Source of the DNA: Nocardia altamirensis NBRC 108246
GTDB taxonomy: Bacteria > Actinomycetota > Actinomycetes > Mycobacteriales > Mycobacteriaceae
Length of the DNA stretch: 64,000 bases
Assembly: GCF_001612685.1 (NCBI RefSeq)
Contig: NZ_BDAY01000037.1
Location: forward strand, 1 to 64,000
Direction of reading: 5' to 3'
In this document: piece by piece, positions 6,582 through 15,631 of the stretch
How the letters are laid out: each line of letters begins with the position of its first letter
Numbering within the stretch: the stretch's first letter is position 1
Program-made: the position numbers and the translations under genes
The notes under the pieces: model-generated
Told to the model about the DNA's origin: nothing
What the model saw: only the letters and a program-made list of their open reading frames with translations
Database searches by the model: none

Positions 6582-9572
6582 TCAGCGACCGGCGTCCTGG
6601 TAGGCCTTCACTGCCGCGTCCAGCTCGTCCAGCGCCTTGCCGAAGTCCTGGAAGTTGCCGGTGCGCATGGCATTACGCACATTGTCGATCTTCCGGTTCA
6701 GCTCTGCTGCGGCAGCGTCCTTCGCCGGGGACGAGCCGGGCGGCGGCGTCACCCCGGCAGGCGGTGGCGTACCGCCGGGCGGCTGTGTCGTCGAACCGGG
6801 CTCGACAGGTGGCGGCACGGTGCCCGGTTTGGGCCGCGCACCGGAGTCGCCACCGAACGGCGTCGCCAGTGCTCCCGCTCCCGGCAACACCTGGTTCAAC
6901 GCGTCGGCCAATGTCGACGCGTAGCCGACCTTGACGCTGCCCGCTTCGTCGCGGTAGCTCACCAGCACGCGCAGCAGCTGCGGGAACGTCGCGGTATTCG
7001 GCCCGGTGTTGCGTTCGTTGTAGAACGGCTCCACGTAGAGAATGCCGCCGTCGGCGACCGGCAGCGTCAGCAAGTTGCCGTATTTGATCTTGTTCGAGTT
7101 GGACAGCAAGGTCTTCTCTTGCGACACATCCGGCGCGGTCGTCATCCGGTTCTGTGTCTGCTGCGGACCGAGCGTCTGCGTGTCGGTCGGCAAGCGACGA
7201 ATCGTGAACTTGCCGTAGTTCTCCGGATCGGCACGCACCGAGATGTACGCAGAGAGGAACTGCCTGTTGTAGCCGACCATGGCACTGGTCAGGTTGAACA
7301 CCGGCTTGTTCGACTGCGGATCACCGAGCAGTACGTAGTACGGCGGCTGGTTGAAGGTGCCGCCCTCGATCGTCGGATCGGTCGGCACCGACCAGAACGC
7401 GTTGTTGGTGAAGAACTCTCGCGGATTGTCCACGTGATACTTGGTCAGCATCTCGCGCTGCACCTTGAACAGATCCTCCGGATAGCGGAAGTGCGCCCGC
7501 AGCTCCGGCGAGATCTCGCTCTCCGACTTCACCGCGCCGGGGAACACCCCGCGCCACGCCTGCAGCACCGGATCGGTCTTGTCCGTCTCGTACAGCGTCA
7601 CCGTGCCGTCGTAGGCGTCGACGGTGGCCTTGACCGAGTTGCGGATGTAGCTGACCGTCTTGCGCGGCAGCAGTCGACCGGTCTTCTTGTCGATGCTGTC
7701 CTCGACCGTGCTGCTGAGCGAGGTGGTCTGCGCGTACGGGTAGTTGTCGAGAGTGGTGTACGCGTCGACGATCCACTGGATCCGCCCGTTGACCACTGCC
7801 GGATAAGCGTTGCCGTCGGTGGTCAGCCACGGCGCCACCTTCTGCACCCGCTCGCGCGGCGCGCGGTTGAAGATGATCTTCGAGTCGTTGCCGATGGCCG
7901 AGGAGAAGAGAATATTGCGCTCGGCGTACTTGGCGGCGAAGGCAAGCCGGTTGAACCAGTTGCCGATCGACACACCGCCCTTGCCGTCATAGGTGAACTG
8001 CGCGGCGTCCGTGTCGTATTCACGCGGCGCCTGACTGTTGGCGCCGACGATCGCGTAGTCCGGGTTGGTCTGCGAAATCACCTCTCCGTAGTAGATGCGC
8101 GGCTGGTCGACCTTGATCCGCTGCTTGTCCGTCGGCGTGAACAGGTCGCTGACCATGAAGATCGGGTAGCCGCTGTCGCTGCTGCCGCCCGTCGCGTTCG
8201 GATCGGATTGCGGCTTGTTGACCCGGTTGGCCGGTGCCGCAACGAAACCGTTGCCGTGGGTGTAGACGGTGTGCTGGTTGATCCAGTCCGTCTGGTTGCC
8301 GCTCAACGCCGCGGGCGACAGCTCACGCGCGGCGACGATGTAGTCCTGCACATCGCCGTCGAGGTTGTAGCGGTCGATGTCGAGCGACTCGGGGAAACCG
8401 TAGAAGTTCTTCAGCTGACGCAACTGAGTGAACGTCGGCGACAGGATGTTCGGATCGAGCAGCCTGGCATTGCCGATCGTCGCGGCGTCGACCGGAACCT
8501 CGAGCGGCGTCTTCTTGCTCTCGCCCTTGTAATCCACATAGTCGATCTTGTCGGGCGTGATGCCGTACGCCTGCCTGGTCGCGGCGATATTGCGCTGAAT
8601 GTATTCGCTCTCCTTGTCCGCCGCGTTCGGGCGCACCGAGAACTGTTCCACCACAAGCGGCCACACCGCGCCGACCAGGATCGAGGACAGCACGAGCAAG
8701 GCCGCCGCCATGGCAGGCACCCGCAGATCGCGGAGCACGATGCCTGCGAAGAAAGCGATCGCGCAGATCACCGCGATGGACAACAGGATCAGCTTGGCGG
8801 GCAGCACCGCGTTGATATCGGTGAAGGAACCACCGGTGAAGGTGGGCTCCTTGCGGCTGCTCATCAGCAGCTCATAGCGATCGAACCAGTACGCGATCGC
8901 CTTGAGCAGCACGAAGATTCCCGCGATCACCGCAAGCTGGACCCGCGCGGCCCTGGTGAGCGTGCCCTCGCGGCCGCTCAACCGCAGGCCGCCGAAGATG
9001 TAGTGAGTGATCAAGCTGGCGAAGAACGCGATGACCACCGCGACGAACAGCCAATTCAACACCATCCGATAGAACGGAAGCTCGAACGCGTAGAAGCTGA
9101 CGTCCAGATGGAACTGCGGATCCTGCTGGCCGAACGAGCTGCTGTTCAAGAACAGCTGCACCGTCACCCAATTCGATTGCGCCACCAGGCCGGACAGCAG
9201 ACCGAGCAGCAACGGGATGCCGACACCGAACAGCCGAAGCCTGCTCATCACGGTGGTGCGGTACCGCGCGATCGGATCGTTCGGCCCGGCCACCGGCACG
9301 AACACCGGCCGAGACCGGTAGGCGAGCAGCAACGCGAGCCAGACGATCAGGCCGACGAAGAGGGCGGTGGCGACGAACAGCAAGATCCGCGTCCGCAGCA
9401 CCGTGAGATACACACTGCGGAAATTGACCTCCCCGAACCACAGCCAGTTGGTGTAGGTATCGGTCAGTCGTGGCCCGAGCAGCAGCAACGCCGCCAAGGC
9501 GATGGCCGCCAGAAGCAGCACGCGGCTGCGTCGAGACAGCGAAGGTAAGCCGGTGGGGGGCCGCATGCCCAC
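6582..9572 (-). CDS. UPF0182-family integral membrane protein
   Basis: About 996 residues. The N-terminal third has seven or so transmembrane helices, starting with 'RVLLLAAIALAALLLLGPRL' and including the 'NWLWFGEVNFRSVY' segment typical of UPF0182. The large remainder is extracytoplasmic, with conserved-looking stretches such as 'AWRGVFPGAVKSESEISPEL' and 'YVLLGDPQSNKPVFNLTSAM'. A Pro/Gly-rich region (about 910-945) precedes a C-terminal helical segment. The size fits the family (about 990 aa, for example Rv3193c). Its function is unknown. The GTG at 9572 (VGMRPPTG) was chosen because GGAG lies just upstream and the mycobacterial homologue, as I recall, starts the same way; a 92-codon upstream extension is low in features. 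Confidence 0.9.
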   Translation of the reverse strand: MGMRPPTGLPSLSRRSRVLLLAAIALAALLLLGPRLTDTYTNWLWFGEVNFRSVYLTVLRTRILLFVATALFVGLIVWLALLLAYRSRPVFVPVAGPNDPIARYRTTVMSRLRLFGVGIPLLLGLLSGLVAQSNWVTVQLFLNSSSFGQQDPQFHLDVSFYAFELPFYRMVLNWLFVAVVIAFFASLITHYIFGGLRLSGREGTLTRAARVQLAVIAGIFVLLKAIAYWFDRYELLMSSRKEPTFTGGSFTDINAVLPAKLILLSIAVICAIAFFAGIVLRDLRVPAMAAALLVLSSILVGAVWPLVVEQFSVRPNAADKESEYIQRNIAATRQAYGITPDKIDYVDYKGESKKTPLEVPVDAATIGNARLLDPNILSPTFTQLRQLKNFYGFPESLDIDRYNLDGDVQDYIVAARELSPAALSGNQTDWINQHTVYTHGNGFVAAPANRVNKPQSDPNATGGSSDSGYPIFMVSDLFTPTDKQRIKVDQPRIYYGEVISQTNPDYAIVGANSQAPREYDTDAAQFTYDGKGGVSIGNWFNRLAFAAKYAERNILFSSAIGNDSKIIFNRAPRERVQKVAPWLTTDGNAYPAVVNGRIQWIVDAYTTLDNYPYAQTTSLSSTVEDSIDKKTGRLLPRKTVSYIRNSVKATVDAYDGTVTLYETDKTDPVLQAWRGVFPGAVKSESEISPELRAHFRYPEDLFKVQREMLTKYHVDNPREFFTNNAFWSVPTDPTIEGGTFNQPPYYVLLGDPQSNKPVFNLTSAMVGYNRQFLSAYISVRADPENYGKFTIRRLPTDTQTLGPQQTQNRMTTAPDVSQEKTLLSNSNKIKYGNLLTLPVADGGILYVEPFYNERNTGPNTATFPQLLRVLVSYRDEAGSVKVGYASTLADALNQVLPGAGALATPFGGDSGARPKPGTVPPPVEPGSTTQPPGGTPPPAGVTPPPGSSPAKDAAAAELNRKIDNVRNAMRTGNFQDFGKALDELDAAVKAYQDAGR

Positions 9573-10000
9573 GATGCCACTCTCCAAGGTCCGGCGGCGC
9601 CCGCGCCGAAAACGTCCGGCCGAGCCGCCGCAGTCCGATGTTGCGGATGGTCCTTCCGGACCGCTTCGGGCCCACTCTACGGAATCGGACAGTGTCTTTG
9701 GCAGCGCCTCCGGCGCTGCGTGTTCGCGGCCATAGGAATCAGCATCGCGTAGCGATCCGATGAGGGGCGGTGGTCGGGCGACGGGTGGGCCTCGCGTCCG
9801 AGCGGCCGAGACTCGCGCCTGCGGCGCATGCGCTTCGGCCACTCGGACGCGAGACGGGCCGCGAACGGCGCTCGAAAGCCTCGCGCGTAGTGGTTGAGTG
9901 GGTCGGTAATGGTGCTGCTTGTGTAGGACACGGGTGGTGGTCGGTGGCGAATCAGCGGGTTGGTGACTCGGCCTGCGGGTCGTTTGATTGGATACACCCC
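9573..10000. other. Gene-free divergent region with a long hairpin
   Basis: This 428-bp gap separates the divergent UPF0182 and PPA1309 genes. CTCGCGTCCGAG (9791-9802) is repeated in exact inverted form at 9842-9853, and the arms extend inward with GGCCGA/TCGGCC. The result is a cruciform-capable element of about 63 bp. A GATACA at 9991-9996, 5 bp before the GTG at 10001, could be a -10 for a leaderless message. I see no other structure. Confidence 0.5.
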
Positions 10001-10585
10001 GTGACCCCCGCAGATCTGCATGCCGAACTCGTCCTCGCCCGTTCCGTCCGGGAGGTGGCGGAATTTGTGGATGCCGAGGGGTGGGGCAAGCCGCCGCAGA
10101 TGTTTGCGCTGGTGCCGACGGCCGACCTGGTCGCCGCCCAGCCCGAGCTGCTGGACGAGCTCGACGAGGGCGCCGAGCTCACTCCTGTTGCCCAGGAGCT
10201 GTTCCCGGACGACGTGACGGGCGGTTCGATGGCGCTCGACGAGATCCTCGCGACCATGAGCTGGCCGCCCGCGGTGCTCGGCTGCGTCCTGGTGCAGGAG
10301 ATCGTGGTGTTGCCGCCGGACGCGGAATCCGCGCTCGACGACGCGCTGGTGCCGTTGCTCGCCGACCACGAGGCCGCCGACGCCGCCGCGCGGGCCGCGG
10401 CCGAAGCGCATCCCGATCGGCGCGAGGCGCGACTGTTCGCCGCGGTGCTGCGCGAGGGTGCTTCGCTGTCCCTGCTGCAGGTGCGGCCGGAGGACGACGC
10501 CGACGAATTCGCCGACATGGACCTGCGCACCTACCCGAACCTGGCGCCCAACCTGATCGAGGCGCTGCACGCCACGCTGGAGTGA
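10001..10585 (+). CDS. PPA1309-family conserved actinobacterial protein
   Basis: A 194-residue acidic, soluble protein beginning at a GTG (VTPADLHAELVLARSVREV). Features include 'GWGKPPQMFALVPTADLVAAQPELL', an 'ALLVQEIVVLPP'-like strand, an Ala-rich helix around 115-130, and 'DLRTYPNLAPNLIEALHATL' at the C-terminus. This matches my recollection of the PPA1309 family, which is found next to the UPF0182 and PDZ-protease genes in many actinobacteria. Its function is unknown. It ends 5 bp from the convergent protease gene. An upstream frame extension to 9770 exists but looks non-coding. Confidence 0.78.
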   Translation: MTPADLHAELVLARSVREVAEFVDAEGWGKPPQMFALVPTADLVAAQPELLDELDEGAELTPVAQELFPDDVTGGSMALDEILATMSWPPAVLGCVLVQEIVVLPPDAESALDDALVPLLADHEAADAAARAAAEAHPDRREARLFAAVLREGASLSLLQVRPEDDADEFADMDLRTYPNLAPNLIEALHATLE

Positions 10586-10590
10586 CCGCG

Positions 10591-11619
10591 TCAGCTACTG
10601 CAGCTGACGGGCTCCTTGCCCGCGTTGATGTCGTTGAGCGCCTGCACTGCGCCGGTGAGGTTTTCGACCTTCACCAGGCGCAGGCCGTCGGGGATGCGCT
10701 GCTTCGCCTCGCTGCAGTTCGCGGCAGGGACGAGGAAGGTCTCTGCGCCCGCGTCGCGCGCGGCCATCATCTTGTACTGGATGCCGCCGATCGGGCCGAC
10801 CTTGCCGTCCTGATCGATGGTTCCGGTGCCTGCGACGAAGCGCCCGCCATCCAGTTCACCGGGGGTGAGTTTGTCGATCAGCGCGAGGCTGAACATCAGC
10901 CCGGCCGACGGTCCGCCGATGTCGGCGAGATTGAAGTCCACTTGCATGGGCGGGCGCGCGCCCTCCCCCGGTGTCACGCCGAGGTAGCCCTTGGCCTGAT
11001 CATCCGGCCGCGGGCCGAGGGTGACGGTGACGGTCTGCTCGCCGGTGTCGCGACGCACCAGCATGGTCAACTGAGTGCCCGGCGCCTGCCCGGAGACCGC
11101 AGACACCACATCCTTCGGCGTGTTCATCGGGGCGTTGTTGATGCTGATGATCTGGTCGCCCTGGCGAAGCAGGTCCTTGGCCGGACCTTCCTCGGCCACC
11201 TTGCGCAGCAGCACCACCGTCGGCAGGTTCAGGAAATGCAGCGCCGCCACTTCGGCATTGCCCTCGGAGTCCTTGAAGTCCTGCTGGTTCGACTTGTCGA
11301 TCTCCTCGCGCGGCACCCCAGGCGGATACACCTCGGCGCGCGGCACCAGCCCGTGCTTGCCGCTCACCCAGAAGCCGAAGGCCTCGAAGATGCTCAACCC
11401 GTCCCGCACCGACACCGTCGTCATATTGAGGTGACCCGACACCGGGTCCACCTCGGTGCCGCGGACATCGACGACCTCTTTGCCGTCCACCTTGCCGAGC
11501 GTGTTGAAGGTAGGGCCGGGGCCGAGTGCGACGAACGGCACAGTGAGCACGGTGCCGAGCGCACCGAGCACCAGCACCGGGATCAGAGCGGCCACCAGGG
11601 TGAGGATCCGACGATTCAC
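10591..11619 (-). CDS. Membrane-anchored PDZ - Lon-like (S16) protease, YlbL/Rv3194c type
   Basis: About 342 residues. An N-terminal membrane anchor ('RILTLVAALIPVLVLGALGTVLTVPFVAL') is followed by an extracytoplasmic region. A PDZ domain lies around 130-225 ('LLRQGDQIISINNAPM'), then a Lon-type C-terminal proteolytic domain. The latter shows 'NLADIGGPSAGLMFSLALID', where 'GGPSAG' holds the catalytic Ser, and 'GTGTIDQDGKVGPIGGIQYKM', where the last Lys is the dyad partner. No ATPase domain is present. Such proteases act at the outer membrane face on unfolded or specific envelope substrates. The GTG at 11619 (VNRRILTL) resembles the start I remember for Rv3194c; GTG codons further upstream remain possible. 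Confidence 0.9.
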   Translation of the reverse strand: MNRRILTLVAALIPVLVLGALGTVLTVPFVALGPGPTFNTLGKVDGKEVVDVRGTEVDPVSGHLNMTTVSVRDGLSIFEAFGFWVSGKHGLVPRAEVYPPGVPREEIDKSNQQDFKDSEGNAEVAALHFLNLPTVVLLRKVAEEGPAKDLLRQGDQIISINNAPMNTPKDVVSAVSGQAPGTQLTMLVRRDTGEQTVTVTLGPRPDDQAKGYLGVTPGEGARPPMQVDFNLADIGGPSAGLMFSLALIDKLTPGELDGGRFVAGTGTIDQDGKVGPIGGIQYKMMAARDAGAETFLVPAANCSEAKQRIPDGLRLVKVENLTGAVQALNDINAGKEPVSCSS

Positions 11620-11707
11620 CTGGACCACAGTAATGATCGCCGCCCGCTCCGGGCCGCAGAGGCGAACATTCGGCACGCCACCGCGTCCTCGGTCAGCAGT
11701 CCGACAA

Positions 11708-11736
11708 TTGACGTAATGATTACGTCATTATATTGT
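11708..11736 (+). promoter_or_regulatory. Promoter with embedded 19-bp palindrome, fic gene
   Basis: TTGACG (11708-11713) and TATTGT (11731-11736) are spaced by exactly 17 bp, a good sigma-70-type promoter. Across the -35 and spacer lies the perfect inverted repeat TGACGTAAT-G-ATTACGTCA (11709-11727). The GTG at 11743 is only 6 bp past the -10, so the transcript may be leaderless. A protein bound to the palindrome would block the promoter. Confidence 0.6.
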
Positions 11737-11742
11737 CGATAC

Positions 11743-12885
11743 GTGCTCTTTCCGACACCCGCACTGAAAAGCAGCGACGAACGCGTGTTGTCCGAGGTGG
11801 ACCGCATGCGCGATGAGCTGCGCCATCAGCTCCAAGGCAAGCCGACAAAATGGGCGAAAGGGTTGCGGAAGTTCCTTACTGCGGACGCGGTCGCGGCATC
11901 GAACTCGATCGAGGGCTTCAAGGTCTCCACCATCGACGTGGAGGATCTCATCGCCGGGGAACGTGACGTCGATGTCTCGGACGAGAACCGCGCCGAAACG
12001 CTCGCCTATGAGCACGTGATGACCTACATCCAGACCATGCACGACATCGACGACTTCGCCTACAGCAAGGGGTTACTCAACGCACTGCATTGGATGCTGC
12101 AGGGGCATCGGCACACCAACAGGAAGCCCGCTGGGCAATGGCGGCAAGGACCGGGCTACGTCACCGATGCGCGAGACCCGAGCATCGCCGCCTATACGGC
12201 TCCGGACGTCGAGGCCGTGCCAGGGCTGATGGCAGAACTGGTGGACTGGCTCGGTGCCGAGGACGCGGCGCATCCCCTGGTGCGGGCCGCGATGGCACAT
12301 TTGCACTTGGTGTCGATCCACCCGTGGGCCGACGGCAACGGACGAATGTCCCGGTCGCTGCAAACGCTGATGATTGCGCGCGAGGGTGTGCTGGCTCCGG
12401 AGTTCTCCTCGATCGAGGCGTGGTTGGGACGGCCGGGCAATACCTGGGACTACTACCAGGTACTCGGGCGGCGAGGCAGCAAGTACCTGCCGGATCAGGA
12501 TGTGTCGGAATGGATTCAGTTCAATCTGACCGCCTACCACCAGCAGGCGCAGACCGTCCATGCTCGGTTCCTCCGCTCCGGCCAGATCTGGGAAACCCTG
12601 ACCGAATTCGCGTCCCGCGAGCGCCTCGATGAGCGGTTGATCACCGCGTTGCACGACGTCGCGTTGTCCGGTCGCGTCCGCCGCACTCGTTATGAACAGA
12701 ACGAAGGCCTGAACCTGCAGCAGGCACAACGAGATTTGCGTGAGCTGGTCCACCGGCAGATCCTCGAGCCCGTAGGACGAACCCGCGCGCGGTTCTACGT
12801 CGCAGGCTCCCGCTTTCCCGAAGCACCCTTGGACATCGCCCGGACGCCGACAACGTTGACAGATCCGTACACCATCACCACATAG
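11743..12885 (+). CDS. Fic-domain protein (probable AMPylase) with winged-helix C-terminus
   Basis: About 380 residues from GTG. The Fic core motif is at 193-204, HPWADGNGRMSR (canonical HPFx[D/E]GNGRxxR with Trp for Phe), so the catalytic His, the acidic metal ligand and both Arg residues are present. Upstream, SNSIEG at 53-58 fits the [S/T]xxxE[G/N] inhibitory helix, placing it among N-terminally self-inhibited (class II) Fic proteins. Residues about 285-360 resemble a winged helix-turn-helix ('YEQNEGLNLQQAQRDLRELV'). It would transfer AMP or another nucleotide to protein hydroxyls. No antitoxin gene is adjacent, consistent with built-in inhibition. An alternative ATG at 11716 lies within the operator palindrome and seems unlikely. 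Confidence 0.88.
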   Translation: MLFPTPALKSSDERVLSEVDRMRDELRHQLQGKPTKWAKGLRKFLTADAVAASNSIEGFKVSTIDVEDLIAGERDVDVSDENRAETLAYEHVMTYIQTMHDIDDFAYSKGLLNALHWMLQGHRHTNRKPAGQWRQGPGYVTDARDPSIAAYTAPDVEAVPGLMAELVDWLGAEDAAHPLVRAAMAHLHLVSIHPWADGNGRMSRSLQTLMIAREGVLAPEFSSIEAWLGRPGNTWDYYQVLGRRGSKYLPDQDVSEWIQFNLTAYHQQAQTVHARFLRSGQIWETLTEFASRERLDERLITALHDVALSGRVRRTRYEQNEGLNLQQAQRDLRELVHRQILEPVGRTRARFYVAGSRFPEAPLDIARTPTTLTDPYTITT

Positions 12886-13043
12886 CCCGATGAACGTCGG
12901 GACCTATCGCCATGGAGCTGAGGCAGCACGGCGGGAAACAGACCAGTGCGACGAACGGCACAGGAGCGAGCACGCCGAGAACAGGCACTGTTTCGCGCTG
13001 CGCGAACGTCGGGGGGCTGCACTAAACGCGTAACGTGAACCGT

Positions 13044-14471
13044 ATGAGTGACGTCCCCTTCGGATTTTCGAACCGCGACGACGATGACCGCAAGCGCGGT
13101 GACGAGCCGGGCGGTCCCGAGTCGAACAACCCGTTCGGCATGGGAATGGGCGGACCTGGCGGCGGCTTCGATCCGTCGCAGCTCGGACAGATGCTGACCT
13201 CGCTCGGCCAGATGCTCAGCGGCATGGGCCAGCCGGGCTCGGCACAGTCCGGACCGGTGAACTACGACGTCGCCAAGCGGCTGGCTCGCCAGCAACTCGG
13301 CAAGAACCTGACCCCGGTGTCGGCGAGCACCGCGAGTGCCGTCGCCGATGCCGCGCACCTGGCCGAGCTGTGGCTCGACGGCGCGACCACGCTGCCCGCC
13401 GGCGCGACCAAGACCGTCGCGTGGACCGCCAACGACTGGATCGAGGAGACCCTGTCGACCTGGCAGCGGCTGTGCGACCCGGTGGCGCAACAGATTTCCG
13501 GAATGTGGACCGCGTCGTTACCGGAGGAGGCGAAGGAGTTCGCCGCGCCGATGGTCGGCATGCTCGGCCAGATGGGCGGGCTCGCGTTCGGCTCGCAGCT
13601 CGGGCAGGCGCTCGGCCAGCTCGCCAAGGAGGTGCTGACCTCCACCGATATCGGTCTTCCGCTCGGCCCTTCCGGTACCGCGGCCCTGTTGCCCTCGGCG
13701 ATCTCGGAGTTCAGCGCAGGCCTGGAGCAGCCGGAGAGCGAGATCATGGTGTTCCTCGCCGCGCGGGAGGCGGCGCATCAGCGGCTGTTCGGTCACGTGC
13801 CGTGGCTGCGCCAGCAGGTGCTCGCCGCGGTCGAGGATTACGCACGCGGCATCCGGATGGATTTCTCCGCGTTGGAGGAGGCGGCCCAGGGCATCGACCC
13901 GATGGCGTTGTCGGATCCCTCGAAGCTCGAGGAGATCTTGTCGCAGGGCACGTTCGAACCACAGACGACGCCGGAGCAGAAGCAGGCGCTGGAACGACTC
14001 GAGACGCTGCTCGCGTTGATCGAGGGCTGGGTCGAGGTCGTGGTCACCGACGCGGTCGGCGATCGGCTGCCCGGCGCGGGCGCGCTGGCCGAGACGCTGC
14101 GCAGGCGCCGCGGCACCGGCGGTCCCGCGGAGCAGACGTTCGCGACCCTGGTCGGTCTCGAGCTGCGACCGCGCAAGCTGCGCGAGGCCGCCGCGCTGTG
14201 GCGCAGGCTGACCAACGATGCGGGTATGGAGAAACGCGACGGCGTCTGGGCCCACCCCGACCTGCTGCCCGACTCCGCCGACCTGGACTCCCCCGCGGGC
14301 TTCATCGATTCGGTGATCGGCGGCGGCACCACCGCGTTCGACGATCCGCTCGCGCAGCTGGCAGAGACCGAGGCGCGGGAGCAGGCCGAGCGGCAACAGG
14401 CCGAGGAACGCCGAGCTGACAGCGGCGAGTCCGGGCCCGACCTCGGTAAGGACAGCGGCCCGTCCGCCTGA
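13044..14471 (+). CDS. DUF2342 zinc-dependent metalloprotease-like protein (Rv3195 type)
   Basis: 475 residues. A Gly/Pro/Met-rich N-terminus (about 1-70) precedes the helical DUF2342 domain. The family core is visible as 'EIMVFLAAREAAHQRLFGHVPWL' (about 235), where the ExxH-type pair is the presumed metal site, and 'GWVEVVVTDAVGDRLPG' (about 335). The C-terminus is a charged Glu/Gln-rich tail. Members are annotated as zinc-dependent metalloproteases or F420-associated proteins, but the activity is not established. ATG at 13044 is taken; a GTG three codons upstream is possible. It heads a same-strand run with the next two genes, as in mycobacteria. Confidence 0.88.
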   Translation: MSDVPFGFSNRDDDDRKRGDEPGGPESNNPFGMGMGGPGGGFDPSQLGQMLTSLGQMLSGMGQPGSAQSGPVNYDVAKRLARQQLGKNLTPVSASTASAVADAAHLAELWLDGATTLPAGATKTVAWTANDWIEETLSTWQRLCDPVAQQISGMWTASLPEEAKEFAAPMVGMLGQMGGLAFGSQLGQALGQLAKEVLTSTDIGLPLGPSGTAALLPSAISEFSAGLEQPESEIMVFLAAREAAHQRLFGHVPWLRQQVLAAVEDYARGIRMDFSALEEAAQGIDPMALSDPSKLEEILSQGTFEPQTTPEQKQALERLETLLALIEGWVEVVVTDAVGDRLPGAGALAETLRRRRGTGGPAEQTFATLVGLELRPRKLREAAALWRRLTNDAGMEKRDGVWAHPDLLPDSADLDSPAGFIDSVIGGGTTAFDDPLAQLAETEAREQAERQQAEERRADSGESGPDLGKDSGPSA

Positions 14472-14557
14472 CCTGCCCTGTTGACCGGCGTGAATCCTGG
14501 GGATAACCACGGGATTTCGCGCGAGTCACGCACAGCGGGGTTCGCATACTGCTTGGC

Positions 14558-15421
14558 ATGACATCCCTGCGCCGTGGTCCGATGCTGCGCTCTCAGGTCG
14601 CGGTGCTGGTGCGCCCGTCCGGCGTCGTGCAGCTCGGGTGGCAGCCGGAGACCGCGGTGGTGCTGGATTCCGGCGGGCTGGACGCCGACACGGTCGTCGC
14701 GTTCCTTCGACTGCTGGACGGGTTGCAGACTCGACCCCAGATCGTCTGGCGCGCAGGCGAACACGGCATCGAACCGGAGCATGCGGTGGCGCTGCTCGAC
14801 CTGCTCGACGAGGCAGGCCTGCTCGAGCATCCGGACGAGCGTGCCGGACGCATCCGCGCGGTGCGGGTGCACGGGTTGGGGCCGATGTCGGATGCGGTCG
14901 CCGCGGGGCTGCGCAAACTCGGCCTGCGCCCGAGCCGGTCCCGCGACTACGGACCGCAGGCCGCCTCGGTGTCCACCTGGCGGGTCGATCTGGTGGTGCT
15001 GACCGACGCGCAGATCGCGGACCCGCGTCTCATCGATGATCTTGTTCGACACCGGATTCCACACCTGCCGGTGCGGATCAGGGACGGCAGAGGACTGATC
15101 GGGCCGCTCGTGCTGCCCGGCGCCACCAGCTGCCTGCGCTGCGCCGACCTGTTGCGCTCCGACAACGACGACAGCTGGCCGCACCTGGCCGCCCAGTTGC
15201 TCGGTCGCACCGGTCATGCCTCGCCCGCCCGCGTCGCGGCCACCGCGGCACTGGCCGTCACCGAGATCGAAACGATCCTGTCGCTGTCGCCGGACCGCCC
15301 GCTCGCCACCCTCGACACCACCCTCGAGCTGGACCTGGACTCGCACCGGCTGGACCACCGCCGTTGGCCCCGGCATCCGGACTGCGACTGTGCGCGCATC
15401 CCCGCCGGGCTGCCGTTGTAA
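14558..15421 (+). CDS. ThiF/E1-like, TOMM leader-peptide-binding-type protein (Rv3196 type)
   Basis: 287 residues. The N-terminal half looks like the winged-helix or 'ocin-ThiF-like' peptide-clasp region ('VQLGWQPETAVVLDSGGLDA'). A degenerate Rossmann-like centre ('RVHGLGPMSDAVAAGLRKLG', about 108) follows. A zinc-type cysteine set is split between 'SCLRCADLL' (about 190) and 'DCDCARIP' near the end. This is the pattern of TOMM cyclodehydratase partner proteins, but no precursor peptide or YcaO gene is nearby. The conserved company of DUF2342 and ABC1 kinase suggests a housekeeping role. It starts at an ATG 86 bp after DUF2342. Confidence 0.8.
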   Translation: MTSLRRGPMLRSQVAVLVRPSGVVQLGWQPETAVVLDSGGLDADTVVAFLRLLDGLQTRPQIVWRAGEHGIEPEHAVALLDLLDEAGLLEHPDERAGRIRAVRVHGLGPMSDAVAAGLRKLGLRPSRSRDYGPQAASVSTWRVDLVVLTDAQIADPRLIDDLVRHRIPHLPVRIRDGRGLIGPLVLPGATSCLRCADLLRSDNDDSWPHLAAQLLGRTGHASPARVAATAALAVTEIETILSLSPDRPLATLDTTLELDLDSHRLDHRRWPRHPDCDCARIPAGLPL

Positions 15422-15631
15422 GGCAACGTTCGCGCTGCTGGACAGCACCGCGGCACACCACTGAACCGCCCTCCGCACAGGGCGTTTCGATACGGAACAC
15501 GCATAAGTGCGCAAGATATGGCGCGCGAATGTGATCGCGATCGGGTCGAAGTGATCGGGGTCACTCGCTCGAACGCCGCCGTTTCAAGATTGCCGTGGCT
15601 AAGTAGCGGGTGCGTCCGCCATGATGGGTAC

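Noticed and set aside
6561..9548. 995-codon open frame on the plus strand across the UPF0182 gene
   Set aside because: It lies opposite a well-supported membrane protein gene, its translation is Arg/His/Val-rich with no domain, and long antisense frames are expected at this GC content.
9988..11742. Plus-strand frame that would extend the Fic protein by about 585 residues
   Set aside because: It runs through the PPA1309 gene out of frame and antisense to the PDZ protease, and the promoter palindrome lies immediately before the Fic domain.
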